Part shown: positions 22,624-30,367 of the stretch, in pieces
How the letters are laid out: the number at the start of each line of letters is the position of its first letter
Numbering within the stretch: position 1 is the stretch's first letter
From: an uncultured Lachnospiraceae bacterium
GTDB taxonomy: Bacteria; Bacillota; Clostridia; Lachnospirales; Lachnospiraceae
Reading direction: 5' to 3'
DNA: 33,359 nt
NCBI GenBank assembly: GCA_902785985.1
Contig: CADABA010000016.1
Span: 9,518 to 42,876 of the forward strand
The notes under the pieces: generated by a model
The model's input: the letters and a program-made list of their open reading frames with translations, nothing else
The model's database searches: none
What the model was told of the DNA's origin: nothing
Program-made: the position numbers and the translations under genes

Positions 22624-24225
22624 TCACTCTGCCGCAGTGACCTGATTCCGGAAGAAATCAAGTGCCGCGTTCACAGAATTGACAACTGCTCCGGATGTGA
22701 CGGAAGCGCCGGAGATCGAGTCGATCTCCTCATCCGTTGTGGAACCGCCTGCCTTGTTGAGCTTGAAGGACTCGACATTCTTGTCCTTGAACTGGTCTCT
22801 GAAGGCCGGCTCCACAGCCTTCATACCCATGCCGGCGGTCTCAGAGATCTTGGTAAATGCAAGGCCGGTGACCGTGCCGTCCGCCAGGAAGCCGACCGAC
22901 ATCGTAATTTCACCGTCATAGCCTTCCATGGAAGTGACGCTGATCGCATAGCCGACGATATTGCCCGAATCATCGGTACCGACCGCGACTTCCCTGATAT
23001 AGACACGCCCGAAAGCTCCGTCTCCGTAGCCCGTTTCCGCAAATTCCGCGACCTTGGCATTCAGACTCTCGTCAAAGTCGAACTTGGTCGCAGCCGGAAG
23101 GACTTCCGCGTAGGCGGCGAGCTTGGCCTGCTTTTCATTTTCCGCGATCTGCGAAGCCGTCATCATGTTGACTCCCGCCAGCGCACCGCCCGCGACCAGT
23201 GTGATGACCGTGAGGACGATTGCCGCAGCCGGAATAATGGATTTCTTCTTCGGAGCCGAGAGCTCTTCAAGAGAAGGAATAACGCTCGCACCCGGTTTTC
23301 CGATGCCGAACGGCTGCGGGACCGGAATGCGGTCGATGAGCGGTGTGAACAGGTTCGCGAGAATGATCGCGAACGTCGTGCTGTCCGCCATGCTCCCCTG
23401 TACACGGAAGATGGCCGAAAGGAACCCGTAGATCACACCGAAGAGGAGCTGGCCCGTCCAGGTCATCGGAGATGTGACCGGATCCGTAGCCATGAAGAAC
23501 GCGCCGAGCAGGAAACCGCCGCCGACAAGATGCGCGGCGAGATACTGAATATCGAACCCGCGTCCGCCGAGGGCAAGTATGAAAATCAAGAAGCTCACGA
23601 TACTTGCGACGGGGATCTCCCAGCTGATCGTGTCGGATGCGATGAGCCAGATCCCGCCGATCAGGACGCAGATCACGCTGACACCGATATGACCCTTCGC
23701 AAAACCGAAGAACATATCCGAAAGGCTGTAATAATCCCCGTTGCCCAGCGCCGCCAGAGGCGTTGCTCCGGTGACCGTGTCATAGCTGTAGTCCGTCATG
23801 GCCTTTCCGAAGGAGATCAGAAGGAACGCACGTCCTGCAAGAGCCGGGTTCATAAAGTTCTGTCCGAGACCGCCGAAGAAGCACTTCGCCACGAGGATGG
23901 CGAAAATACTTCCGAGGATCGGAAGATAGACCGGGCTCGAAGGCGGCAGACAGAGCGCGAGAAGCCAGCCGGTGACGATCGCGGATCCGTCTTTCAGGGA
24001 GTTCGGCCGTTTTGTGATAAGATTGAAAATAAATTCCGTTCCGCACGCCGCCGCAATGCTGAGTGCCACCACCAGCATCGAGTAGAGGCCGAAATGCCAT
24101 GCGGCAAAAACCGTCATGGGGACCATGCCGATCATGACGTTGCCCATAACGCCGAATGTCGTCAGAGGACTTCTGAAATGCGGAGAGGAGGATACATTGA
24201 GGATCGGACTTTTGTTCTCGTTCAT
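22624..24225 (-). CDS. rnfD: Fused Rnf complex subunits D and G
   Basis: One continuous 533-residue ORF joins two normally separate subunits. Residues 1-305 are RnfD, a polytopic membrane protein with T-G-A-T (152-155), the site where RnfD/NqrB proteins carry covalent FMN. A short linker (SLEELSAPKKK) leads to a membrane helix (about 330-352) and an extracytoplasmic RnfG domain (about 355-533) ending with S-G-A-S-V-T (505-510), whose last Thr is the expected second covalent FMN site. Both flavins would need an ApbE-type transferase, not seen here. The ATG at 24225 overlaps the rnfC stop (TAATG). The frame is open across the join, so this is a real fusion in this sequence. Confidence 0.94.
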   Translation of the reverse strand: MNENKSPILNVSSSPHFRSPLTTFGVMGNVMIGMVPMTVFAAWHFGLYSMLVVALSIAAACGTEFIFNLITKRPNSLKDGSAIVTGWLLALCLPPSSPVYLPILGSIFAILVAKCFFGGLGQNFMNPALAGRAFLLISFGKAMTDYSYDTVTGATPLAALGNGDYYSLSDMFFGFAKGHIGVSVICVLIGGIWLIASDTISWEIPVASIVSFLIFILALGGRGFDIQYLAAHLVGGGFLLGAFFMATDPVTSPMTWTGQLLFGVIYGFLSAIFRVQGSMADSTTFAIILANLFTPLIDRIPVPQPFGIGKPGASVIPSLEELSAPKKKSIIPAAAIVLTVITLVAGGALAGVNMMTASQIAENEKQAKLAAYAEVLPAATKFDFDESLNAKVAEFAETGYGDGAFGRVYIREVAVGTDDSGNIVGYAISVTSMEGYDGEITMSVGFLADGTVTGLAFTKISETAGMGMKAVEPAFRDQFKDKNVESFKLNKAGGSTTDEEIDSISGASVTSGAVVNSVNAALDFFRNQVTAAE

Positions 24226-25577
24226 TATTTTCCGCCCTCCTTCTTCGCCTGATTCAGTCTGTTAAGTGCCATTGCAGCCGGCTTGGCCTGCTTGAACAGC
24301 TGCGTAAGCGGACGCTTTGCCGGACATGCATAATTACACGTTCCGCACTGAATGCAGTCCAGACCGTGTACATCGATAAATCTCTGCAGATTGTTCCGTT
24401 CAACGGCCTCCGCCATCATCTGCGGATAGAGACCGAGCGGACAGACACGGATGCACTTGCCGCAGCGAATGCAGTTCGTCATCTGCTTCTGCGCCGTCTC
24501 GACATCGTCCTCGAGAAGGCATGTCAGTGCATTGTTCCGCTTTTCGAGCGGAATATCGAGGTTCGGGATCGCAACGCCCATCATGGGGCCGCCGAGGATC
24601 ACTTTCTTTGAGCCTAACCGGATATCATCCTCGAAGGTGAGGATCTCAGACACGAGCGTACCGAACTTCACAATATAATTGGCCGGATTGGCAGCTCCGC
24701 TTCCGGTGACCGTAAGCCCGCGCTCGTAAAGCGGAGTATTCAGACATACTGCCTTGTAGATCGCCGCAAGTGTCGCGGTGTTGTCCACGATCACGCCGAG
24801 ACTTGCGGGAAGCGCGCCGGACTCCATATACTGGCCCGACACAGCGTGTACAAGATTCCGCTCACCTCCCTGCGGGTACTTTACCTTGAGGACGAGAACA
24901 GAGAACCGGTCATCTCCGGAGATCTCCTTCCTGATGGCCTTGATCGCGTCGGGCTTGTTTTCCTCGATCGCGATGACCGCCTTCGCCGTCGGAAAGATCT
25001 GCAGGACGACCTTCAGACCGTTGACGACCCAGTCCGGGTGCTCGACCATCAGCCTGTCATCGCAGGTGATGCCCGGTTCGCACTCGGCACCGTTGGCTAC
25101 GATCCACCGGATCTCCTCCGGATTCTTCGGCATGAGCTTGACATAGGTCGGGAAACCCGCTCCGCCGAGACCGACGATACCGGCTTCCTTGACTTTGTCA
25201 ATGATTTCCTTGCCTGACATTGTCGTGTAATCACTGAACTCACCGACACCTTCCGCAGGTGTATATTCCCCGTCATTGGCGATGACGATCGACTCCACCA
25301 GGACACCTGCATTATTTAAGCGGGGTTCAATGATCTTGACCTTCCCTGAGACCGACGAATGGATATTCGCGGAAATGAAACCATCCGCCTTCGCGATCAG
25401 CTGGCCGACCTTGACGAGGTCGTTCTTCTTAACGACCGGCACCGCCGGCTTGCCAAGATGCTGACTCAGGGGAAACACAAGATCTCCCTTGGGGAGAAAA
25501 ACTTCGAAAGGCTTCTGCGCCGAGAGCTCTTTATACCCCCTCGGGTGGACGCCTCCTCTGAATGAATATTTTCCCAT
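24225..25577 (-). CDS. rnfC: Rnf complex subunit C (NADH/FMN and Fe-S subunit)
   Basis: This 450-residue peripheral subunit exchanges electrons with NAD(H). The N-terminal barrel-sandwich region starts FRGGVHPRGYKE. The nucleotide/flavin loop GLGGAGFPTYVKL is near 136-148. Two 4Fe-4S motifs follow near the C-terminus: CIRCGKCIRVCP and CIQCGTCNYACP. The ATG at 25577 follows AAGGAAGAAGC. It is the first gene of rnfC-(DG)-E-A-B, the standard clostridial order, expressed from a consensus promoter at 25798-25826. Confidence 0.97.
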   Translation of the reverse strand: MGKYSFRGGVHPRGYKELSAQKPFEVFLPKGDLVFPLSQHLGKPAVPVVKKNDLVKVGQLIAKADGFISANIHSSVSGKVKIIEPRLNNAGVLVESIVIANDGEYTPAEGVGEFSDYTTMSGKEIIDKVKEAGIVGLGGAGFPTYVKLMPKNPEEIRWIVANGAECEPGITCDDRLMVEHPDWVVNGLKVVLQIFPTAKAVIAIEENKPDAIKAIRKEISGDDRFSVLVLKVKYPQGGERNLVHAVSGQYMESGALPASLGVIVDNTATLAAIYKAVCLNTPLYERGLTVTGSGAANPANYIVKFGTLVSEILTFEDDIRLGSKKVILGGPMMGVAIPNLDIPLEKRNNALTCLLEDDVETAQKQMTNCIRCGKCIRVCPLGLYPQMMAEAVERNNLQRFIDVHGLDCIQCGTCNYACPAKRPLTQLFKQAKPAAMALNRLNQAKKEGGK

Positions 25578-25654
25578 GCTTCTTCCTTTCCAGTTGTTAA
25601 CTTACGTCATTTCCTACCAGATGATTAGCCACCGCTTTCGAATATTGCTTCGAA

Positions 25655-25701
25655 TGACAGAAAAGATGGACTTTTCTCCGCCTTTGTCCATCTCCCTGTC
25701 A
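25655..25701 (-). promoter_or_regulatory. Large hairpin in the rnf leader
   Basis: TGACAG (25655-25660) pairs with CTGTCA (25696-25701), and AGATGGAC (25664-25671) with GTCCATCT (25686-25693), giving a 14-bp stem with a small asymmetric internal loop and a 14-nt loop. No T-run follows on the minus strand, so it is not a simple terminator. It lies between the promoter and rnfC and may stabilise the message or be a control element. Confidence 0.5.
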
Positions 25702-25797
25702 TCCTTTCAAATAGTCAAACGATATCACAAGTTCGATATTTTACTATGCAATTTTCACGAAATTATGGAGGATAATATATTAATTCTGATAATTAAA

Positions 25798-25826
25798 ATT
25801 ATAAATTTCAGCTGATTCCTTGTCAA
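25798..25826 (-). promoter_or_regulatory. Consensus sigma-A promoter of the rnf operon
   Basis: On the minus strand TTGACA (25821-25826), a 17-nt spacer and TATAAT (25798-25803): both hexamers are perfect. The predicted start near 25791 gives a leader of about 215 nt before rnfC. Confidence 0.85.
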
Positions 25827-25846
25827 GAAGATGGGATGTTTATAAT

Positions 25847-25895
25847 ACGGGACAATGAGTTAGTTCACCATAATGTGCAAACAGTCCCGTTTTTA
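25847..25895. terminator. Stem-loop downstream of the TadZ-coupled membrane protein gene
   Basis: ACGGGAC (25847-25853) and GTCCCGT (25884-25890) form a 7-bp stem with a 30-nt loop. A TTTTT tract follows on the plus strand; on the minus strand, where the neighbouring gene ends, the following tract is only ATTATAA. It is the only candidate terminator before the rnf promoter. Confidence 0.45.
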
Positions 25896-25896
25896 A

Positions 25897-28158
25897 TCAG
25901 ACGCCTTCGATTCGGCAGGAATTGACGGTCAGCGTCTCCCCTCCTTCCGGTTCGAGGACGATCTGCGTGCTGCCGGGATCAAGATACAGGATAAACTCTC
26001 CCGCCTCCCCCGATCCAAGACGCATCGTGCTCCCGTATCCGTAATTCGCTTTGTCTGCAGAAAGCTCCCGCATGTCTTCCTCCTCCGGACATACCTTCTC
26101 CGTTGAAAAGCAGGAACCGTCCCCGCGTAGAATCACCTCCCCGCTGCCGTCATCCGCCGTCACTTCGAGGATGAGGCGAACAGCCCTGCTCTCCCGACTG
26201 AAAGTATGGAACTCAAGCCGTGTGATTCCGGAAGCAGGCGTTCCGTCAAATGTCACCGGGCTTTCTCCGATGCTTCCTCTAACAGAGAGCACCGTGATCA
26301 GGTCCTCCCGGTCTTCCCGATTCAGGATCACATTCTCCTTCCCATCCTCGATATAGATCTCGGCATCTGCCGGCACGTCGTATCCGGCCGTCACATGCTC
26401 CCATCCATATCCTCTGATCTTAGAGAGCCCATATGTTTCCGGATCCATATACCAGATGTGGTTTTCCCTGCCAAAATAGGAAAAAAGGGTCTGGGCATGG
26501 CTCTCCTCGCTGCTGCTCACATAGAGAAGATCGTGCCCGGAGAGTTCTCTGACATGAAGCAGCATCTCCCAGTCCGGCCGGCCGTCCTCCGTCAGGTAGG
26601 TACGGTTCGCATTGGAATCCCGCTCATTTGTATATTCGATCGAGCACCGCAGAAGATGTCCGCAGGACATTCCGACAGAATAGCCTTCCGTGATCAGCGC
26701 GCAGGCAAAAAGTACATACGATGCGAAAAGAAAGCGAAGGCATCCCGTTCTTCTTCCGGTCCTTCGAAGATCCCGGCATATTCCGGTAAGCAGGATCCAT
26801 GCTCCGAGGATAAGGCCCGGAAAACCAAGCTGAAACACTTTGTAGAATGCATATTGTGCCTCATAGTCGAGGGCCAGGAAAATGAACGACAAAGCAAATA
26901 CGGACGACGCATTCGTGTATCTGAATTTTTTTGTCTGCAGAAAAGCCAGAATGAGGCCTGCTGCCCCCATGAAAAGCAGGACATAGGATGCGATCGTCAC
27001 CGCAAAGATGTACCTGCTCCCCCGTTCTGTCAGCCTTGTACCGAAGTATGCGTAGGTGAGGGCTGCCCTCGAATAGGCGTAATGGTAGATAATGTTGAAT
27101 GCCGTCCGGACAGAGCTCGTTCCCAAAAGTTCCGTCAGCAGGTGGTCGAAGACCGGAAGAACAGTGACCGGGACGGCAAGAAGCGTAAGAAGCGCATAGC
27201 GAAGGTCTCTGATCTTCATTTTTCCGGCAAAGATCAAAGACGCGGCGGTCAGCACATAGAGCCCTGTAAATATGTACACGCCGTCAAGGACCGTCTCGAT
27301 AAAAACAGCGATGAAGACCCCGGCGAAAAGACTGCCGGTACAGTCCGGCTTTTCAAGGATCCGTACGAAAAACGTACATGCAAAAAGCGTCCCGCCGACC
27401 AGCATTGTCATCGGGAGAAAGCAGTTCAGCATGGAGATGACGACCATAGGGCAGAGTGCAGCCCCGACGGCAGCGGCTCCCCTGGTGAAGCCTTTCATTT
27501 CCGCACCGTCAAGAAATGTGACCGCGCCGCAGAAGACAAAGAGCACGGCCAGATTCCCGACCGCTCCCGAGACCGCGGAGGCATCCGCATGCGCCCAGGA
27601 GGAGATCAGGCTGAACATGAGCACAGGGCAGATCCGCTCCATCCCGTCATTGCAGATGGAAGCCCAGGACAGCCAAAGAGCATTTTCCTTCGCATAGAGG
27701 TCTTTCCACTCGCTGTGCGGAATTGTTTTCCATGCTTCCCCTGCTGCCGCATAGTAGCGAAGATCTGAGAAGTCATCCATTCTGTACCGGATCGGATCCA
27801 TGGACAGAAAGCCGAAGTTCAGCAGAATAAATACAAGGACCGCGGCAGCGATGAACCAGACGGGAGGGAGCAGACGTCTGAGCAGCCCCTTTCTGTGCAT
27901 TCTCCAAAGAAAAATGCCGCACGTAAGGACCGCGAACACAAGCAGGACCCACGCAAATCTGCCGGCAGGCATCCCCATGCGCGTCAGATACATGGAAGGA
28001 ATGGCGTAAAAAATATATCCGAAAAAAACTGCGCAGGCCCAGGTCACCTCCGGAGCCGGGCAGTTCGAAAGCTTCCTGTTGAGATAATACCCTGCAGGCA
28101 GCCCCGCAATGAAAAAAGGAAGGGTTCCGGCAATGAGGATGACAAAGGAATTATACAT
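25897..28158 (-). CDS. Large polytopic membrane protein, translationally coupled to TadZ
   Basis: A 753-residue protein I cannot assign. The first ~500 residues alternate hydrophobic segments and short loops, about ten to thirteen predicted helices, in a way that recalls GT-C glycosyltransferases or polysaccharide polymerases. A conserved-looking loop, MDDFSDLRYYAAAGEAWK, follows the fourth or fifth helix. The last ~230 residues are hydrophilic and probably extracytoplasmic. The ATG at 28158 overlaps the TadZ stop by 8 nt, and the frame upstream of it is only a shadow of tadZ. This tight coupling suggests a role with the Tad pilus, such as glycosylating a pilin, but that is inference only. 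Confidence 0.8.
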   Translation of the reverse strand: MYNSFVILIAGTLPFFIAGLPAGYYLNRKLSNCPAPEVTWACAVFFGYIFYAIPSMYLTRMGMPAGRFAWVLLVFAVLTCGIFLWRMHRKGLLRRLLPPVWFIAAAVLVFILLNFGFLSMDPIRYRMDDFSDLRYYAAAGEAWKTIPHSEWKDLYAKENALWLSWASICNDGMERICPVLMFSLISSWAHADASAVSGAVGNLAVLFVFCGAVTFLDGAEMKGFTRGAAAVGAALCPMVVISMLNCFLPMTMLVGGTLFACTFFVRILEKPDCTGSLFAGVFIAVFIETVLDGVYIFTGLYVLTAASLIFAGKMKIRDLRYALLTLLAVPVTVLPVFDHLLTELLGTSSVRTAFNIIYHYAYSRAALTYAYFGTRLTERGSRYIFAVTIASYVLLFMGAAGLILAFLQTKKFRYTNASSVFALSFIFLALDYEAQYAFYKVFQLGFPGLILGAWILLTGICRDLRRTGRRTGCLRFLFASYVLFACALITEGYSVGMSCGHLLRCSIEYTNERDSNANRTYLTEDGRPDWEMLLHVRELSGHDLLYVSSSEESHAQTLFSYFGRENHIWYMDPETYGLSKIRGYGWEHVTAGYDVPADAEIYIEDGKENVILNREDREDLITVLSVRGSIGESPVTFDGTPASGITRLEFHTFSRESRAVRLILEVTADDGSGEVILRGDGSCFSTEKVCPEEEDMRELSADKANYGYGSTMRLGSGEAGEFILYLDPGSTQIVLEPEGGETLTVNSCRIEGV

Positions 28159-29164
28159 CGTCCGCCACCCTCGCCGCGATCCGGCCGAGTCCGGTCCAGA
28201 CCAGCTGCTCCGCATACCGGTCCCGGTTCTTCGGAAGATCCTCCGGGGGGAGCCTGAGCACTCTGATCTTTTCCCGTATCTTCGGAATACCGCACTGGTC
28301 GATCCAGGACTCAAAGGCATCCATCCGGACTTTTTCCGGAATATCCTCCGCAGCCGGCATGAAGATCCTGTCGCAGCTCTCCAGAAAATCGCGGAGTAGA
28401 CCCAGCCCGTCCCCGAGATCCAGCACCAGATATTCATATCCGGTCTCCTGTCCGAGCAGATCGAAGAGCTTTTCCCACTCCTTAAAACTGATTCCATGAA
28501 GCTCCTGCCCTGACAGGCACGGCGGAATATAATCGAGCTCCCCGACCCGCCTGACTGCAGGTATGATCGACGCAGCGGCATCCTTCTCCCCCTGACGCAT
28601 GGAATAGAGGATATCGGAAATGTTTTCCTCAAAATTCTCATGGAAAAGCCCGGACAGGCCTGAAAAATCCTCAAAATTCATATAAAGGACCGGGCTTCTT
28701 CGAGCCAGCACCTGCCCCAGCGCGAGGGCAAAGGACGATGTGAGCCCGGAATGGGCAGGGGAATACACGCCAAGGATACGCAGATCCGGCTTGACGGCCT
28801 CGTCCGAAGTCTTCTCTCTCTCCGGTGTCGCTGCGGATCCGTAGAATGCCATGACTTCCCGCACGACATCGTTTGACGACTGGTACTTATAAATGTGCGG
28901 GTACCGGTCTCCCGTTCCCTGCACTGCTTTCTCTGACAGAATGATGATCCGCTCTACCGGCCATCCGGATATCTCGTCACTCATCACACGCTCCGAGACA
29001 AGAAGGATATCCGCCCGCCCTCCCGCAATATACGCTTTTACCTGATTGAAATCCGTAAATACGTGCACTTCCAAAGGAATGCTCCCCTTTCGGCTGATGT
29101 ATTCCATGAACCGAACCGCATATTCCGTCTCCGGATCAAAAAGGACCATGATCTTTCTTCGCAA
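28151..29164 (-). CDS. tadZ: TadZ/CpaE-like pilus localisation protein
   Basis: This 337-residue protein has an N-terminal receiver-like domain (MVLFDPETEYAVRFMEYISR...ADILLVSERV) and a C-terminal MinD/ParA-type ATPase domain. The P-loop region reads G-V-Y-S-P-A-H-S-G-L-T-S and lacks the usual GKT lysine, which is a known trait of many TadZ proteins. The family places the Tad pilus machine at a cell pole. The start is TTG at 29164: GGAGGA is seven nucleotides upstream, while the internal ATG at 29149 is poorly spaced. The gene lies 185 nt after the prepilin peptidase and overlaps the membrane protein gene downstream. Confidence 0.82.
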   Translation of the reverse strand: MRRKIMVLFDPETEYAVRFMEYISRKGSIPLEVHVFTDFNQVKAYIAGGRADILLVSERVMSDEISGWPVERIIILSEKAVQGTGDRYPHIYKYQSSNDVVREVMAFYGSAATPEREKTSDEAVKPDLRILGVYSPAHSGLTSSFALALGQVLARRSPVLYMNFEDFSGLSGLFHENFEENISDILYSMRQGEKDAAASIIPAVRRVGELDYIPPCLSGQELHGISFKEWEKLFDLLGQETGYEYLVLDLGDGLGLLRDFLESCDRIFMPAAEDIPEKVRMDAFESWIDQCGIPKIREKIRVLRLPPEDLPKNRDRYAEQLVWTGLGRIAARVADDV

Positions 29165-29349
29165 AGCCGTTTCCTCCTGATAACCCTTATTCTGTGATGT
29201 CCCGCTCCATACGGGACCTTCCGATCTCACCATATACAAAAGGCATTCGAAAAGTATTCCTTCTGCCGGCCCTTCCGGCAAAACATTTCTTCATCCGCTG
29301 ATGCCCGAATCTCCCGGCAGACCTGCACCCGAAGCGCCGGCAAAGCATC
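29165..29349. other. Gap between prepilin peptidase and TadZ genes
   Basis: About 185 nt without a convincing gene. I looked for a short Flp-type pilin (GxxxxE followed by a hydrophobic helix) and found none. A CCGGAAGGGCCGG inverted repeat is present near 29268. Confidence 0.4.
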
Positions 29350-29901
29350 TCATCCTGTCATGCCGATCAGGCCATACAGCGCGGTAAGTTCGAGCGCAGT
29401 TTCCGCTGCAGCAGCCAGAAAGACCGGAAGCGCAAAGTGAATATTTTCAGGCCGTTCTCCCTCCATCCTGTACCGGGAGATTTTTCCATCCAGAAGCGCC
29501 TCTCTGACATACGCTCTGAAATATCCGGCACGGTCGGAAAAACGCACACGTCTGACAAAAACGATTACGGAAACGAGACTTCCGAAAAAGATCGAGAGCA
29601 CGAAAAAACGGCTGCTCCCGGGCCACCCGAGAAGTCCTCCTGCCGCCATGAGAAGTTTGATGTCTCCGGCTCCCATCATTCCCAGGCGGAAGAGCAGAAA
29701 AAGAATGAGGAAGGGGAAGCCTGCCCCCATGAGGCAGGAAACCATACCCTCCATCCCGAAAGCAGCCGTCCGACAGACGCATCCCGCGGAAAGCCCGAAA
29801 AGGATCAGTGCATTCGGAATTTTCCCGGTTCTCAAGTCAAAAAAAAGCGCCGCTCCTGAAAGAAGAAGGAGCAGCGCGCACTTTACCGTAAGATATGTCA
29901 A
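29350..29901 (-). CDS. tadV: A24 family prepilin peptidase (CpaA/TadV type)
   Basis: This 183-residue membrane aspartyl protease cleaves the leader from Flp-type prepilins. Both catalytic signatures are visible: Asp near residue 22 in F-F-D-L-R-T-G-K-I-P-N, and G-A-G-D with Asp near 80. There is no N-methylation domain, as usual for the TadV type. The start is uncertain. GGAGGTGA (29907-29914) overlaps the ATG at 29907, leaving no room, but is five nucleotides from the in-frame TTG at 29901, which I therefore prefer. It heads the second Tad block. Confidence 0.88.
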   Translation of the reverse strand: MTYLTVKCALLLLLSGAALFFDLRTGKIPNALILFGLSAGCVCRTAAFGMEGMVSCLMGAGFPFLILFLLFRLGMMGAGDIKLLMAAGGLLGWPGSSRFFVLSIFFGSLVSVIVFVRRVRFSDRAGYFRAYVREALLDGKISRYRMEGERPENIHFALPVFLAAAAETALELTALYGLIGMTG

Positions 29902-30088
29902 CTGCATCACCTCCGAAGAGTACAGGAAGCCTGCCGCCCGCACTTTTGCGCACAGCAAAAACTTCCGCCGCGAATCCGCAGCAGAACAGGGGATCCTTAA
30001 GAAGGACAGTCCTTCCGGCTTTTTCGTTCCCGGTCTCCCGCCGTCTGCGTACGGAACCTGTCTCATACACATGACGGCAGTAAGATCG

Positions 30089-30180
30089 GAAACTCTCAGG
30101 CGTTCCTGCCATGCCGGGCGGAGTGCGCAGCATATTCATCTTGAATCGTCTGCAATCCGCCGAAGATTTCACTCCCTGTC
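30089..30180 (+). repeat. Interspersed inverted-repeat element, copy F (degenerate)
   Basis: AGGCGTTCCTGCC, then GTGCGCAGCA, then TCTGCAATCCGCCGAAGATTTCAC follow the same order and spacing as copy D. The left half of the core palindrome has decayed. It lies between the clostripain terminator and the prepilin peptidase gene. Confidence 0.5.
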
Positions 30181-30278
30181 ATGTATACAGTACATATTCA
30201 TGACCACCCGTTCTGCGCGGTGAAAAATATCCCCCAAAGACCGGATGACCTCTTCAGATCTGATGCGTTCACTATAAC

Positions 30279-30314
30279 AAAAATACAGGATCCCGGGAAT
30301 ACCGGAATCCTGTA
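30279..30314 (-). terminator. Intrinsic terminator of the clostripain-like gene
   Basis: On the minus strand TACAGGATTCCGG (30302-30314) pairs with CCGGGATCCTGTA (30284-30296), a 13-bp stem with one G-U pair and a 5-nt loop, followed by TTTTTGTT. It lies 54 nt after the stop. Confidence 0.9.
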
Positions 30315-30367
30315 CGAAGTTCAGTATGGATTTTTCGTGCAAAACATGAATCCGCTTTTCGGAATGG

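Noticed and set aside
24225-25577. Alternative reading of rnfC as a complex I NuoF-type subunit
   Set aside because: The N-terminal FRGGVHPRGYKE and the rnfD-G-E-A-B neighbours identify Rnf.
25820-25890. Possible plus-strand small RNA (TTGTCA, TATAAT, then hairpin and TTTTT)
   Set aside because: The spacer between the hexamers is only 15 nt and the TTGTCA overlaps the rnf -35, so the evidence is too thin.
28159-28674. Upstream extension of the membrane protein frame
   Set aside because: It overlaps tadZ in another frame and its translation is Arg/Ser-rich; the membrane protein begins at 28158.
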